DNA of 64,000 nt from Symbiodinium natans (GCA_905221605.1 CAJNDS010002074.1:504001-568000), one strand, 5' to 3'. Counted from the stretch's first letter, positions 10,395 through 20,758 are shown. The notes: generated from the sequence alone by a model not told the origin. Translations and numbers: made by a program.

Positions 10395-10515
10395 CCCCCC
10401 CCCCCCCGGGTTTGGGGTTTAGGGTTTGCCCCCCCCCCCCTCCCCCCCCCCCCTACCCCACCCCCACTACCCCCCCCCCCCCCCCACCCCCCCCCCCCCC
10501 CCCCCCTCCCCCCCC
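10395..10515. repeat. Poly-C tracts
   Basis: Runs of up to about 20 C interrupted by T or A and a piece of GGTTTAGGG. Open frames here encode only Pro/Gly runs and are not genes. Confidence 0.9.
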
Positions 10516-10639
10516 AACGCTTTGTGCAAACAGGGAATGGGACGGCAGGTACAAGTTTACATGTGTCACTACTCCGGTGGCGCGATGTAGGCCGCAGCAA
10601 GGGCCCTGATGTCCCCGACTAGTTCTCATCATCTCTGAT

Positions 10640-10722
10640 TTAGGGTTTAGGGTTTAGGGTTTAGGGTTTAGGGTTTAGGGTTTAGGGTTTAGGGTTTAGG
10701 GTTTAGGGTTTAGGGTTTAGGG
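10640..10722 (+). repeat. TTTAGGG array
   Basis: About twelve perfect units. The next 350 bases hold no gene I can support. Confidence 0.97.
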
Positions 10723-11076
10723 TGAGCTTCCTTTGCAGGAGGCTGCTTGAGATCCGATGATCAGCAGCATATTTAACCTGCGCCAGATAGGCCTTGTTTC
10801 CTAGGCTTAGCTCCAGTGCTTGATGTGGCTGAGGGTGATGATCTTGCTCTAGGGCTTTGATTTCTGGTTCACACCCCACCAAATCAGGGAACCCTAACCC
10901 CTAAACCCTAAATCCTATAACCCTTAACCTAGTAGAGATGGCATGACGTCAATGCGTGCAGGCGTGGAGGCTTGACACACAAGCTAGATTGCATGGCCGA
11001 CGAAAGCATCTGTGTTAGCTGCTGCTAAGTGCCTCGGCATTACAGAAGCACTGCGGCATCACAAGAGAACTAGAGT

Positions 11077-11178
11077 GGGGGTTTACGAATGTAGGGGGTG
11101 CCTTATTGGGGTCCTTATTACAAGGGAATCCTAAAATTTGGGGGTCCATATCAGGGTCCCTTCTGTTCGTAAGTCCCC
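11077..11178 (+). mobile_element. Introner-like element, family A
   Basis: Ends GGGGGTTTACGAATG and TTCGTAAGTCCCC form a terminal inverted repeat. The internal blocks GGTGCCTTATTGGGGTCCTT and GGAATCC are family A hallmarks. It sits just upstream of the zinc-finger start codon, so it may be a 5' UTR intron. Confidence 0.75.
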
Positions 11179-11226
11179 GAGTGACTAAAGGATCTTCCGC
11201 CGAGATCTTCATGCCCACTCACCGCC

Positions 11227-12770
11227 ATGGCTGCCGAAGAACGGGCTCGCAAGCGCATCGACCTGAAGAAGTTCTGCCGCCAGTACATGCACCGAAACAG
11301 CAAGGAGTGCGAAAGGGGTACCAGGTGCCCATTCGAGCGCCTTGGTAGTCCCGTGGTGCCCTTATTTCTCTTTTTTGGATGTTCAAGGTTCCCTCATTAT
11401 AATAAAGTAGCCAACCCCCAAAAAGGGTGCCCTTAGCATCATATGGTTACTGGGCTACTAAGGCACAAGAGCTACTGCCGCGAGTATGCCCTAACTGGCC
11501 GATGCAGCATGGGCGAGCGGAAGAGCGGCGGTAAGTGCGATTTTGTGCATGTCGATGTTTGCGACTATTGGCAGACCTGGCGGGAGTGTCCCTTCAATCC
11601 GGTGTGCAAGTACCTTGCGCTCAGTTTGGCAGTTTTGTGCCAATCGGAACCTGCATGGAGTGGGAGTTCTGGGTTCGAGGGTTTGGGCTTCATAAGCTTC
11701 AGCCCTAAACCCTGCCTATAACTATACTTGTATACCCATATTGGGGCACTGAAGAGGGGTTATCAGTACAGTTCTCAATTGGTTCATAAGTCCCATGAAC
11801 CTCCAAGTAGGTATCTGCACACTGGCCGACGCGGCCCACGCCCAGCACCCCCAGCAGTGCAGCTGGTGCCCCGAGCCCGGGAGCAGGTGCAGTTGGTGCC
11901 ACGTGCTCAGGTGCGGCCTCACTCGGTCGGGAGATGGGGGCCTTTAGAGCTCTTAGGGTTTAGGGTTTAGGGTTCAGGGTTTAGGGTTTAGGGTTTAGGG
12001 TCTTTTGGGAGATGGGGGCCTTTAGAACTCTTAGGGTTTGTTCATGGTGCAAGTGGCAGTCTTTTGGTCCAAGATCCAGCTCTCTCAAAGGCAAAATGCC
12101 CCACAAATCCTCTGTTTAACGCCGTACCCTCCATATAAGCCCGAAGTCCTGAATAATCTAAATATAAGACCCAACATAACCCTAAGTAATCCTGAGACGT
12201 TCAAAGTAGCCCTAAGTAGCCCGAACCCCAGAACAGACAACAGCCCGAAACATAATCCAAAAACGAGCTCCAAAACAACCCCAAAAAGCTCCCCAAACAA
12301 CCCAAAAAACAGCCCCAAAACTAAACAACCCCCGAAAAAAATAGCACCAGAATGATAACAGCCGCAACAACGCACCACAATAGCCCCATAATCAGCCCAA
12401 AAGCAGCCTCAAAACAACCCTCGCCAAAATTGCCACAAAATAATCCCCAAAAACAACCCTAAAAGTAGCCCCGAAAAATTCCCCAGAAATAGACCCCGAA
12501 AACAGCTCCTAAACCCTAAAATCCTAAACCCTAAACCTTAAGCCCCAAACCCTAAACCCTAAACCCTAAACCCTAAACCCTAAACCCTAAACCCTAAACC
12601 CTAAACCCTAAACCCTAAACCCTAAACCCTAAACCCTAAACCCTACACCCTAAACCCTAAACCCCCAAAAACCGACCTCCAAGTAGCTGCTTCAGGAGCC
12701 CGTGGAGCAACTCGTTGAGCTTCCGGCCGCCGAGCTCGAAGCGGAGCTGGAGCCCGAGGTGGCGCCGTAG
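11227..12770 (+). CDS. CCCH zinc-finger protein, three fingers, four exons
   Basis: ATG at 11227. Exons 11227-11336, 11463-11609, 11811-11910 and 12687-12770 join in matching phases to a 146-residue protein. Three CCCH fingers appear only when the introns are removed: C-x10-C-x5-C-x3-H, C-x8-C-x10-C-x3-H and C-x8-C-x5-C-x3-H. The final His of the first finger comes from exon 2 (PFE|H) and that of the third from exon 3 (CK|YLH), which strongly supports these borders. CCCH fingers usually bind RNA; here that is family knowledge. A Pro/Arg/Gln-rich stretch and an acidic tail (LPAAELEAELEPEVAP) follow. Donors are GC, GT, GT; acceptors AG|G, AG|G, AG|C. Intron 1 is a family B introner. Intron 3 is about 776 bp of repeats, and the last exon lies between two telomere-like arrays. 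The last junction is the least certain. Confidence 0.78.
11337..11462 (+). mobile_element. Introner, family B, forming intron 1 of the CCCH gene
   Basis: A 126 bp GC-AG intron. Its body runs from CCTTGGTAGTCCCGTGGTGC to the complementary end GGTTACTGGGCTACTAAGG. Inside are TTTTTTGGATGTTCAAGG and AAAGTAGCCAACCC, shared with the copies at 3876, 34974 and 57451. Confidence 0.85.
11945..12041 (+). repeat. TTTAGGG array flanked by a direct duplication
   Basis: Seven or so units lie between two copies of a ~35 bp segment (GGGAGATGGGGGCCTTTAGA and onward) at about 11929 and 12008, one mismatch. The array starts inside the first copy. Confidence 0.85.
12160..12500. other. A/C-rich degenerate low-complexity stretch
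   Basis: Irregular CCCCAAAAA, AACAGCCC and CCCTAA words. No stable frame in the zinc-finger gene context, so treated as intronic decay of telomere-like repeat. Confidence 0.6.
12510..12662 (-). repeat. CCCTAAA array
   Basis: About 19 units, ending 24 bases before the last zinc-finger exon. Confidence 0.97.
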
Positions 12771-12865
12771 GGTTTAGGGTTTAGGGTTTAGGGTCTAGGG
12801 TTTAGGGTTTAGGGTTTGGGGTGTAGGGTTTAGGGTTTGGGGTGTAGGGTTTAGGGTTTAGGGTT
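12771..12865 (+). repeat. TTTAGGG array abutting the zinc-finger stop codon
   Basis: Begins immediately after TAG 12768-12770. Contains GTGTAGGG and GTCTAGGG variants. From here to 13190 is a degenerate G-rich derivative. Confidence 0.9.
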
Positions 12866-13189
12866 GGGAGGTTTTTGGGGGAGGCTTAGGGAGTTTTAGG
12901 AAGTTTTAGAACTTTAGGGAGTTTTTGAGGGAGGGAGTGTTAGAGGCGAAACCCGGGTTTCGCCATATTCTTCGAGTTTTGGGGGGCTTTTGTAGGGTGA
13001 TTTAGGGCTATTGTAGGCTTATTTGGTAGGGTTACGTTAGGGTTATTCTTGGGGTGTGTGGGGGGGGGTTTTGGGGGGCTTCGGGCTTCAGGGTTTTCAG
13101 GGAATGTAGGGAGCTTTCCTAGTTTTGGGGTTCTAGGGAGTTTCAGGGTTTTAGGGTTCAAGGGCTTTAGTTGCTTTGGTTTAGGGTTT

Positions 13190-13322
13190 AGGCGTTTAGG
13201 GCGTTTAGGGCGTTTAGGGCGTTTAGGGCGTTTAGGGCGTTTAGGGCGTTTAGGGCGTTTAGGGCGTTTAGGGCGTTTAGGGTTTAGGGTTTAGGGTTTA
13301 GGGTTTAGGGTTTAGGGTTTAG
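13190..13322 (+). repeat. GTTTAGGGC nonamer array passing into TTTAGGG
   Basis: Nine or ten copies of a 9-bp unit GTTTAGGGC, then about seven TTTAGGG units. Confidence 0.95.
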
Positions 13323-13439
13323 GGGGCTTTTGATCTCTGCCAGGACAGCCAGCTCACTGCCGGCGCAGCCGCGAGGCTCAGCTGGGGGAGCTCGGTTGGG
13401 TTGGAGGGTGCCCCTAAACCCTAAAACTAACTCGAAATC

Positions 13440-13618
13440 CTAAACCCTAAACCCGAAACCAGAAACCCGAAACCCTAAACCCTAAACCCTAAACCCTAAA
13501 CCCTAAACCCTAAACCCTAAACCGTAAACCCTAAACCCTAAACCCTAAACCCTAAACCCTAAACCCTAAACCCTAAACCCTAAACCCTAAACCCTAAACC
13601 CTAAACCCTAAACCCTAA
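13440..13618 (-). repeat. CCCTAAA array
   Basis: About 24 units with a few CCCGAAA variants at the left end. Confidence 0.97.
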
Positions 13619-13721
13619 ATTTTAGAGGCTTCGCCCTGATGCGCCAGCGCAGAATATTGGTTAAACCAAAAGTTTCGCAGTTGAGGTCCAACTACATTTG
13701 CTTCCCCGATCTCTACAAAAT

Positions 13722-13900
13722 GTTGGTCCAGATTCCAATATACGCAAACCTCTTTGCCGAAAAGCATCAAAAGGCACTACGTAGCCAAAATTCCTATATT
13801 TCACCAACAATTTCCTAAGAATCTCCGATTTACTCAAACTCGTTGGTCCATATTTTCAATTTACTTAAACCTCCTGGCCGAAAAACCTCAACAACCACTA
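13722..13900. repeat. Diverged duplication, period about 120
   Basis: The segment TTGGTCCAGATTCCAATATA to GGCACTAC (13722-13780) is repeated with substitutions as TTGGTCCATATTTTCAATTT to ACCACTAC (13842-13900). AT-richer than its surroundings and free of telomere-like units. Confidence 0.7.
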
Positions 13901-13959
13901 CCAAAAACACTTATGCTTAAGTAAGCGCTAGGTTGAGGGTTTGTGAAGGTCCAGACGGG

Positions 13960-14515
13960 TCAAAGGTCACGAAAATGGCCATTTGGGGTATTTCCATGGG
14001 GTTTAGAAGGGACGGTTGTGGAAGGGTTTCGAAGACTTTAGAAATGGTTGGGAAAGTTTTAGAAGGGTTTCAAGGGTTTCGAAGGGTTTCATACGGTTTG
14101 GAAGGACTTAGAAGGGATTAGAAGGGTTTAGTAGGGTTTTAGAAGGGCTTACAAGAAGTGCTTTAGAAGAGGTTTAGAAGTGTTTCGAAGGTTTAGAAAA
14201 GATTAGGAATGGTTTGAAAAGTTTCGAAAGGTTTAAACGGGTGAAAGAAAAGCTTGGAAGGGTTTTAGGTTTAGAAGGAGTTTCGAAGGTTTAAAGGGGC
14301 TTAGAAGGGTTTTGAAGGGTTTAGAAGGTTTTTAGAAGGGCTTAGAAGCTTTTTAGAAGGGCTTAGAAATAGTCTTTTAAAGGCTTACAAGGGTTTATTT
14401 AGAAGGGTTTAGAAGGGTTCAGAAGGAGTCAGAAGAAGGGTTTAGCAGGGTTTCGAAAAGTTTAGAAGGGTTTCGAAGGGTTTATTAGGAGGGTTTTAGG
14501 AGGGTTTAGAAGGTA
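13960..14515 (+). repeat. Degenerate GGGTTTAGAAG-type repeat
   Basis: Over 500 bp of loosely repeated GAAGGGTTTAGAA and GGGTTTCGAAG words, period 10-20. Looks like a decayed descendant of TTTAGGG arrays. No gene. Confidence 0.75.
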
Positions 14516-14837
14516 AGGGCTGCAATAGCTTGCGGGGGGGCGTCCGAGAAGCCAAAAACACGGAAAACTAATTTGTTTCCAAAAAGCGTTTTGCAAACAC
14601 ATCTGTTTACCGCGGGCCCTGGAGGTCTGACAAAGGTCAAAAATAGCCCAAAATCCTTCAAAATTGCCCGTTGGGCGGGTTTCCCAGGCTCGGAACTCAA
14701 ATCGGGTTTAGAAGATCTGGGATTGGCGAAGGAAAACTCAAATCGGGTTTAGAATCTTTGAGGTTGGGGTTGGTTCCTGGGGGGAGGGGGGGTGCCACGC
14801 CTTCGGCGAATTGGCTAGGGCGCCAGCTGCGCTGGCG

Positions 14838-15073
14838 AACCCTAAACCCTAAACCCTAAACCCTAAACCCTAAACCCTAAACCCTAAACCCTAAACCCTA
14901 AAACCTAAACCCTAAACCCTAAACCCTAAACCTTAAACCATAAACCCTAAACCCTAAACCCTAAACCCTAAACCCTAAACCCTAAACCCTAAACCCTAAA
15001 CCCTTAACCCTAAACCCTAAACCCTAAACCCTAAACCCTAAACCCCTAAACCCCTAAACCCTAAACCCCAACC
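14838..15073 (-). repeat. CCCTAAA array
   Basis: About 33 units with isolated variants (CCTTAAA, CCATAAA, CCCTTAA). Confidence 0.97.
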
Positions 15074-15207
15074 CTTCAGGTTTTTTCGGGTTGAGGGTCC
15101 AGGGTGACATATAAACTGTTGGGCCTGGGATCTGTCTCGAAGGGAGGCTTGGCAGATTTGGGCCAGGCCCATGTCAACTCTACATCCTTACTTGTATTTG
15201 TAACATG

Positions 15208-15325
15208 AACCCTAAACCCTAAACCCTAAACCCTAAACCCTAAACCCTAAACCCTAAACCCTAAACCCTAAACCCTAAACCCTAAACCCTAAACCCTAAA
15301 CCCTAAACCCTAAACCCTAAACCCT
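15208..15325 (-). repeat. CCCTAAA array
   Basis: About 16 near-perfect units, ending at the exon-like segment 15326. Confidence 0.97.
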
Positions 15326-15466
15326 GAGGCCTCCTCAGCCTCAGATGCAAAAAAAGCCGACTTTGCGTGCAGGTTTGGTTACCTGGACTGGGGTAACTCG
15401 GATGTGGAGGCTGACACAGATGGGGAGCACTCCGAGGACGCGACGTGCATAGACAAACTGCGTAAA
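15326..15466 (+). CDS. Exon-like island between two arrays, unknown protein
   Basis: 47 open codons directly between CCCTAAA arrays: Ala/Ser start, then FACRFGYLDWGN and an acidic run SDVEADTDGEHSEDA, ending DKLRK. Composition is unlike the repeats and coding-like. The right junction CTGC|GTAAACCC would make the array itself provide a GT donor at 15462. No family recognised; other exons not placed. Confidence 0.45.
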
Positions 15467-15560
15467 CCCTAACCCTAAACCCCAAACCCCAAACCCCAAA
15501 TCCCAAACCCCAAACCCCAAACCCCAAACCCCAAACCCCAAACCCTAAACCCTAACCCCC
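15467..15560 (-). repeat. CCCCAAA variant array
   Basis: Nine or more CCCCAAA heptamers among CCCTAAA, a locally homogenised point variant. Confidence 0.95.
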
Positions 15561-15599
15561 AAACCCTGTTCATGTTTTGGGTAAGACGCACTCTCGCGC

Positions 15600-15703
15600 G
15601 CTTCTCGGGGTTTGGGGTGGGGGGAGGGGGGGAAAGGGGGCGGGGGCGGAGGGGGGGGGGGCGGAGGGTGGGGGGGGGGGGGGGGCGCGGAGGGGGGGGT
15701 TTC
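15600..15703. repeat. Poly-G-rich tract
   Basis: G runs with A and C interruptions. Open frames are Gly or Pro homopolymers and are ignored. Confidence 0.9.
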
Positions 15704-16014
15704 ACTCAGCACCAAACTCCCCACTAATGACAAAGCCAAACCCAAACCAAGCCCAAGCCAAACCAAATTTTTGCAGGCCGGGCTCGATTGCACAGTCATC
15801 AAGCTTTTGATTTGGGGACGTCCTCAAAGACAACAGACAAGCCTACCTGAAACCACACACACACACACAACTCAAACCTACCCTAAACCTTAAACCCTAC
15901 GGTATAGGTTCAGGAAAAGGTCCTTTTGCCCAGGGAGCTCCTTAAGCCCTACAAGTTGTTATGCGGGGGCCCAAGGTAGGCCCCAGACACAGAATTCCAA
16001 GCCTAACAGGAGAA

Positions 16015-16170
16015 ACTGGGCAGCATAAAAAGAAACACCTTCAGCATAAGAAAAACGCCCTGAGCATAACAGGAGCCGGAAGGGCATAACAAAAAGCGTG
16101 GTGCAGCATAAAATGAAAATCGCGAAGGCAAGCAGCATAGGAAAAAGCGGGGTCAGCATAAGAAAAAATC
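16015..16170. repeat. Degenerate GCATAA-spaced repeat
   Basis: Seven AGCATAA/GGCATAA words spaced about 20-30 bp, each followed by an A-rich run and CGC. Function unknown. Confidence 0.55.
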
Positions 16171-16336
16171 GCTGTCCATGGCGAATTATAGGTGTTAGAC
16201 TGTTAGACACACGTGCGAGCCCCGCTTTCAACTTAGCATCACAACGGGCTACCGGACGACTCCGGAGCCAAGCGTCTTTCGCACTGGTACGTACTTTTAG
16301 GGTTTGTGCTTTGGTTAAGAATACTGAGGCCCGTCT

Positions 16337-16470
16337 AGGAATCTGTGCTGTTTCTTCCTGGCTCCCACAACCGGAATTAGTCTGAAACCTTAGGTTTTTT
16401 GCACTTTTGAGCCTGCGCACGCCCCAATGCATGCCAAAAAGTGCAGGGCACACCAGAATGCGTGTTACCA
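16337..16470. repeat. Dispersed repeat, copy 1
   Basis: About 135 bp from AGGAATCTGTGCTGTTTCTT to AGAATGCGTGTTA, found again at 49887-50015 at an estimated 80-85 percent identity. No clear terminal repeats. Confidence 0.75.
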
Positions 16471-16644
16471 TGTTTTACAGCAGGGTTTGCCGCATGGCCG
16501 GAGTCGGACTGCATTCCACAGCAGGTGGCATATGTAAGAAATTGCGCACGAAGCCCGCGTGCCTTCAACTTGCTTGACCTTGAACCCTCAACCACGGCAG
16601 GATCTACATAGGGTTTAGGGTTTAGGGTTTAATGCTTCCGCAAG

Positions 16645-18010
16645 ACCCTGCAGGACCAGCAAGAGGTGGCGACCCTGCCAGCCCTGCGCGAGCCTGCCGC
16701 GGCCAAGAGGCGTGCAGCCCCCAAGCGGGCTGCCGCTCGCGTGCCAGTCGAGCACCCCTCGGACTACAACCCTCCTGCCCCAGTCCACAGGCGAAGCAGG
16801 GCTGGTTGTGCCGAGCAGAGTTGAGTTATGAGCTGCAAAAGCATTCGATCTTTACAAGCACACGAGTTTAAAATCGGAGACATGTGCCCTGATATCGCAT
16901 GTGCTTCGCAGGACACTGGTTGGAAGGAACGCGCAGAAGCGCAAGATGAGGGGACCGCTTGACACGCATGTCAGGCACCGGTGGGCCGTTACATGTCGAC
17001 GGTGCAACAGGCTGATCATGACAGTCTCCAATGTCCGACACGTCGTGGGGCCAGACTTCCTGTACCGCGTCCTGCGTGGCTTCTGGGAGAAGCAGGCCGA
17101 TGGCAAGAAGCTCTTCGGCAGGTTTTCTCCGGAGGGTGAGCGCCCCGCCAAGCAGAAGAGCTGCCAGAAGCGCTTGCCGGACAAGGAGTTCTGGGACGTG
17201 TCCCGTGCGGCCGACCGCAAGCTGGAGCGCAGGACGCTGAAGCACCTCGATGTAATAACAAAAGGAGTGCTGTATTTAGTATGTTTTTGGTGATGATGTC
17301 GGTGGTGTGGTGCTGCCAGAGCAGCTGCCGGCAAGGGCAGCTCCTGCCGCTGGTGTCTTGAGGTCCTGAACGTCACATCTTAGTATTTGCTGTTTATACT
17401 AAAAAACTCATTCTCATCTGAAGATGGATATTAATATTAGGTACATATATATATATTTACATAGATAGATTCAAAATGAACAGAATCCTTCCGCTTTTTA
17501 AACGCAAGCCTGCGCTAAGGGGCCAGCTCCTCAAGGTGCAGTTCCAGTTCCACCAGGGCGCCGAGTGTGCCCCGCACGCGCCGGAGATGCCCTTCGAGCG
17601 ACAGTGTGGCCTCAAGCGCATTCTCCACGGCTTTGGAGACTTGGGTCTGTTGTTTATAGGGTTCCGGGTTAGGGTTTAGAGTTTAGGGTCTAGGGTCTGC
17701 AGGTCTTTTATAAGACTACGTTTGGGTGGTACATTGCGCTCGGTGGTTGAATCGAGTTTGAATTCAGAAGTGCAACCAAGGGGACGACTGCGAGGAGGAC
17801 CCGTCTGACGACGATCCCGATGATGGCGTGCCCGCCCCGGATGCTCTTGCTGAAGGCGACTACGTGGCTGCCGCAGCGGGTGTTGGAGCACTGGACTCCG
17901 ACGATGAGCCGTTGAATGAGTGGCTGATGCGAGCGGAGAATCGTGCCTCAGACGATGAGCCGTTGAATGAGTGGCTGATGCGAGCGGCCAATCGTGCCTC
18001 AGGATCGTAG
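16645..18010 (+). CDS. Unknown multi-exon protein, basic middle and acidic tail
   Basis: Exon 16645-16790 (QQEVATLPALREP, then Lys/Arg/Ala-rich) joins across a 121 bp GC-AG intron (16791-16911) in phase 2 to 16912-about 17252. That exon has a possible zinc-binding pair (CRRCN) and many Lys/Arg. A third coding-like segment lies at about 17490-17650 (FQFHQGAECAPHAPEMPFE). The last exon, about 17768-18010, is strongly acidic (EEDPSDDDPDDG) and ends with a perfect-length 51 bp tandem duplication encoding DDEPLNEWLMRAENRAS, then GS and a TAG at 18008-18010. The intron before it contains TTTAGGG units. No family recognised; the charge pattern suggests a nucleic-acid or chromatin protein, but that is a guess. 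The 5' end and the exon 2-4 borders are not settled. Confidence 0.5.
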
Positions 18011-18711
18011 GAGGGACGTAGTTGTAAGGAGAAGTGGAAACCAGAGTGCGCTGAAGCGCGGGGTGACGGGGACGACCCCCCTGATCTTACAAGCCCTCGG
18101 AGGAGGAGAGGAAGGAGAGAGGTCATGCATGGGGCTCCTGGGTGGCAACTGCGTGCGGGGAAGCCCCTGCCCTCATGCCCAACCCCAGCAGAAGAAGAAG
18201 AGAAAGAAGTCCTGTGCACTGCGCGGGGCTTCGCCCCCTAGGGCCCTCGAAGAAAATGAATCAAGATATACAAGAAAGGAAAAGTAGGAAGAACCTGCAT
18301 CCCACTGAAAGTGTGCGGCGTGCTGATGGAAGGTCAGGAAGCTGGCAACAGCACCATGTCTTGCTGTCATGTAGGACTCTTGTGATGGCGGCATGCAGAC
18401 GGAGAAAGCTGCAGCACACTTGCGTCTTCATGCAACCTAGAAGCCTGAATGATCAGAATAGGGTTTCTTTTGGGGTTCTGATTCGCATATTGTATAGGGA
18501 CTATGAGGGGATACCATGAGTAACTATTCCGGCGCTGGTCCGACCCTTATTAGATATCGTAGGCCCCAGGTCCCTCGTAACCTCGATGCTGCGTCTCCAC
18601 GGCAGAAGCTTCCCCCCATACCCTCGAAAGGCCTGAAATCCCCAATCCCCAGACACTAGAAGCCAAAGCCCAAACCTCTACAACAGGGTGTAGGGTAAGG
18701 GGGACCTAAAC

Positions 18712-18842
18712 CTAAACCCTAAACCCTAAACCCTAAACCCTAAACCCTAAACCCTAAACCCTAAACCCTAAACCCTAAACCCTAAACCCTAAACCCTAAA
18801 CCCTGAACCCTAAACCCTAAACCCTAAACCCTAAACCCTAAC
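18712..18842 (-). repeat. CCCTAAA array
   Basis: About 18 units, one CCCTGAA variant. The TTTAGGG array at 18937 faces it across a ~95 bp spacer. Confidence 0.97.
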
Positions 18843-18936
18843 ACAGTCTCAAGCCAATCTCAAACCGAGGCTCTTGAACTTCAGCGGCCTGAACTCCTGA
18901 GCCTTCGACTTCCAAAGCTGAACTTCGAGATTGACC

Positions 18937-19010
18937 CTTAGGGTTTAGGGTTTAGGGTTTAGGGTTTAGGGTTTAGGGTTTAGGGGTTAGGGGTTTAGGG
19001 TTTAGGTTTT
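18937..19010 (+). repeat. TTTAGGG array
   Basis: Nine or so units with some GGGGTT variants, upstream of the methyltransferase gene. Confidence 0.95.
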
Positions 19011-19341
19011 ATAGGGCTTAGTTAAGGGTTTGGGATTGGAGAGGGGATAGCTTAGACGAGTTCAGTTGAGTAACCCCCCAGTGCCATTGGCTCGCTGCTG
19101 TTGACCAGGCTGATGCTCACCTAGATCAGACTCAAGCTGGCGCACGACCATGTTCAAATTCGGGCTAGGTCTGAAGTTCAATCCTGTTTCAATGCGGGCA
19201 ACCCAAGTTTGCACTGTCAGGATACTGCCTCAGAGGGGCCCCCCTACCAAAGAGCCCAAACTGTGTGTTTCGAAAATCTTAGGGCCTCAGGATTGTCTTC
19301 CTGCAAGCAGGGCAACATCGTTTCTTCCTGGAGCCAGCACC

Positions 19342-20723
19342 ATGGGCTGCTGGCTGCCGCCGGACTGGACAGAGCCGCGTTTCCGGAACTCCACACTGGC
19401 GCTAGACAAGGCTCTGGAGCGGATGGAGATCCCCCCGGCGGCTGCCCTGGCAGCTAGCTCCATCTTGTCGGTGGCCGTGCATTGGGATGGGTCTGTGCTC
19501 TTGCTGATGATCCTCATGGGCCATCTCGCTGAGGAGTGCTCGGCGGACTTGCACCATTGGACAGGCTTCGACGCGGTGTGCGATTGGACAGTGGCAGAGC
19601 TGAGTCACCATGCCAAAGCGTTTCCTCAGCGATTGCACAGCTCCAAGGCAGGCGAAGTGGCCGCCGAGTTTCCACGGGTTTGGGAAGCTGCGGAGAGAGC
19701 CATCCAGGTCATGCAGTCGGTCTTTTGGAATGAAGTGTCACGGCTGTGCCTACACCTCCCCAGCCCGACCGTGGCAGCATCGGAGAGATGCGGGGCGCTT
19801 TGGTCCTGCTGGAGGCTACATGAGCGTCTGGCTCGGCTTACTGCAATCCTGACCACCTGGTCTTGGGTAGTTCAGGTGGGTGGCTGTCCAAATTATGGTC
19901 TTTTTTTGGATCCCTATTATAATACGGCGCCTAATATTTAGGAGGGTACCCCAAAAGGGGTCAGAATTTTGACGGAACCACCCAGGTGCAGTTAGAGATG
20001 GCCTTGATGTGGAGCCTGGCGCCTCCTCCCGGGCCTCCTCCGAGGCTGCCCGACCTGCTCCCGGACATGGATCCGAGCCAGTTGGATGGCAGCGTGGACC
20101 TGCAAGGCGCGTCATTCAGCTCGCTCCTTCGCCTGGCATTCCCAGATACCTCGAAGATTTACATGGTGGAGGTCGGCGTTCACAAGGCTGAGCTCGCCGT
20201 CCATGTTTTGCGCAGGAATCCACTATTGCAATATTTGGGAATAGATCCATATAAGGGTCACTTTGAGGGCAAGGCGGTGAGGGACGGAATCTTGAGCTAT
20301 GGATCTGGAGAGAATTTCCGCACATCCCTGCGAAAGCTGCGAAGATTTGGCCAAAGGGCGCACCTTTGCCGACGCACCTCCGCGCAAGCGAGCAGAAGTC
20401 CCTTGCACTCCTGTCGATCACGATGGGCCGCCACAAAGTTGGACGTCGTGTTCATCGATGGCGCGCATGATTACGCCTCGGTGGATCAGGACCTTAAGCT
20501 TTGGGGCCCTCGCGTTCGGCCGGGTGGTATTGTTGCTGGCCATGACTACCGTTTGCCACATGCATTTGATCTGGTCCAGGCCGTGCACAGGTGCCTCGTT
20601 AGAAAGTTATAAGCAGAGCTGCAGTCTTTCTGTACGACCTGAAGGATTCAGAGCGGCCCTCATCCTGACATGCTTAGAAAGGAATGGGCCGTCCATGGAC
20701 AGTCGACATGGCTCTACCTGTAG
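19342..20723 (+). CDS. Class I SAM-dependent methyltransferase-like protein
   Basis: Exons 19342-19875, 19986-20590 and 20678-20723 give about 394 residues. The first exon is a helical, uncharacterised region. The second carries the methyltransferase core: motif I-like VEVGVHKAELAVHVL (about residues 239-253), YLGIDPYKG (about 261-269), and KLDVVFIDGAHDYASV (about 329-344), followed by LWGPRVRPGGIVAGHDY. The last two are hallmarks of Methyltransf_24-type enzymes, which bind S-adenosylmethionine; the acceptor substrate is unknown. The third exon supplies KEWAVHGQSTWLYL and the stop, a fitting end for the family. Both introns are GT-AG with matching phase. Intron 1 is a complete family C introner. 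The frame is open back to 19150, but ATG 19342 (context AGCACCATGG) looks the better start. Motif I lacks the usual second Gly. Confidence 0.78.
19876..19985 (+). mobile_element. Introner, family C, forming intron 1 of the methyltransferase
   Basis: The whole 110 bp intron is the element. Left end GTGGGTGGCTGTCCAAATTA, right end CAGAATTTTGACGGAACCACCCAG read as the complement gives the terminal inverted repeat. CAGGTG stands at both exon junctions, consistent with a target-site duplication that also forms the splice sites. Confidence 0.9.
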
Positions 20724-20758
20724 CCAACACACAAGTTCGAAGTGGGGGCCCCAGATGA

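Noticed and set aside
10289-10609. Pro-rich ORF
   Set aside because: Product of the poly-C tract.
13190-13275. CRISPR-like array
   Set aside because: Regular units but no spacers; simple nonamer tandem repeat in a eukaryotic setting.
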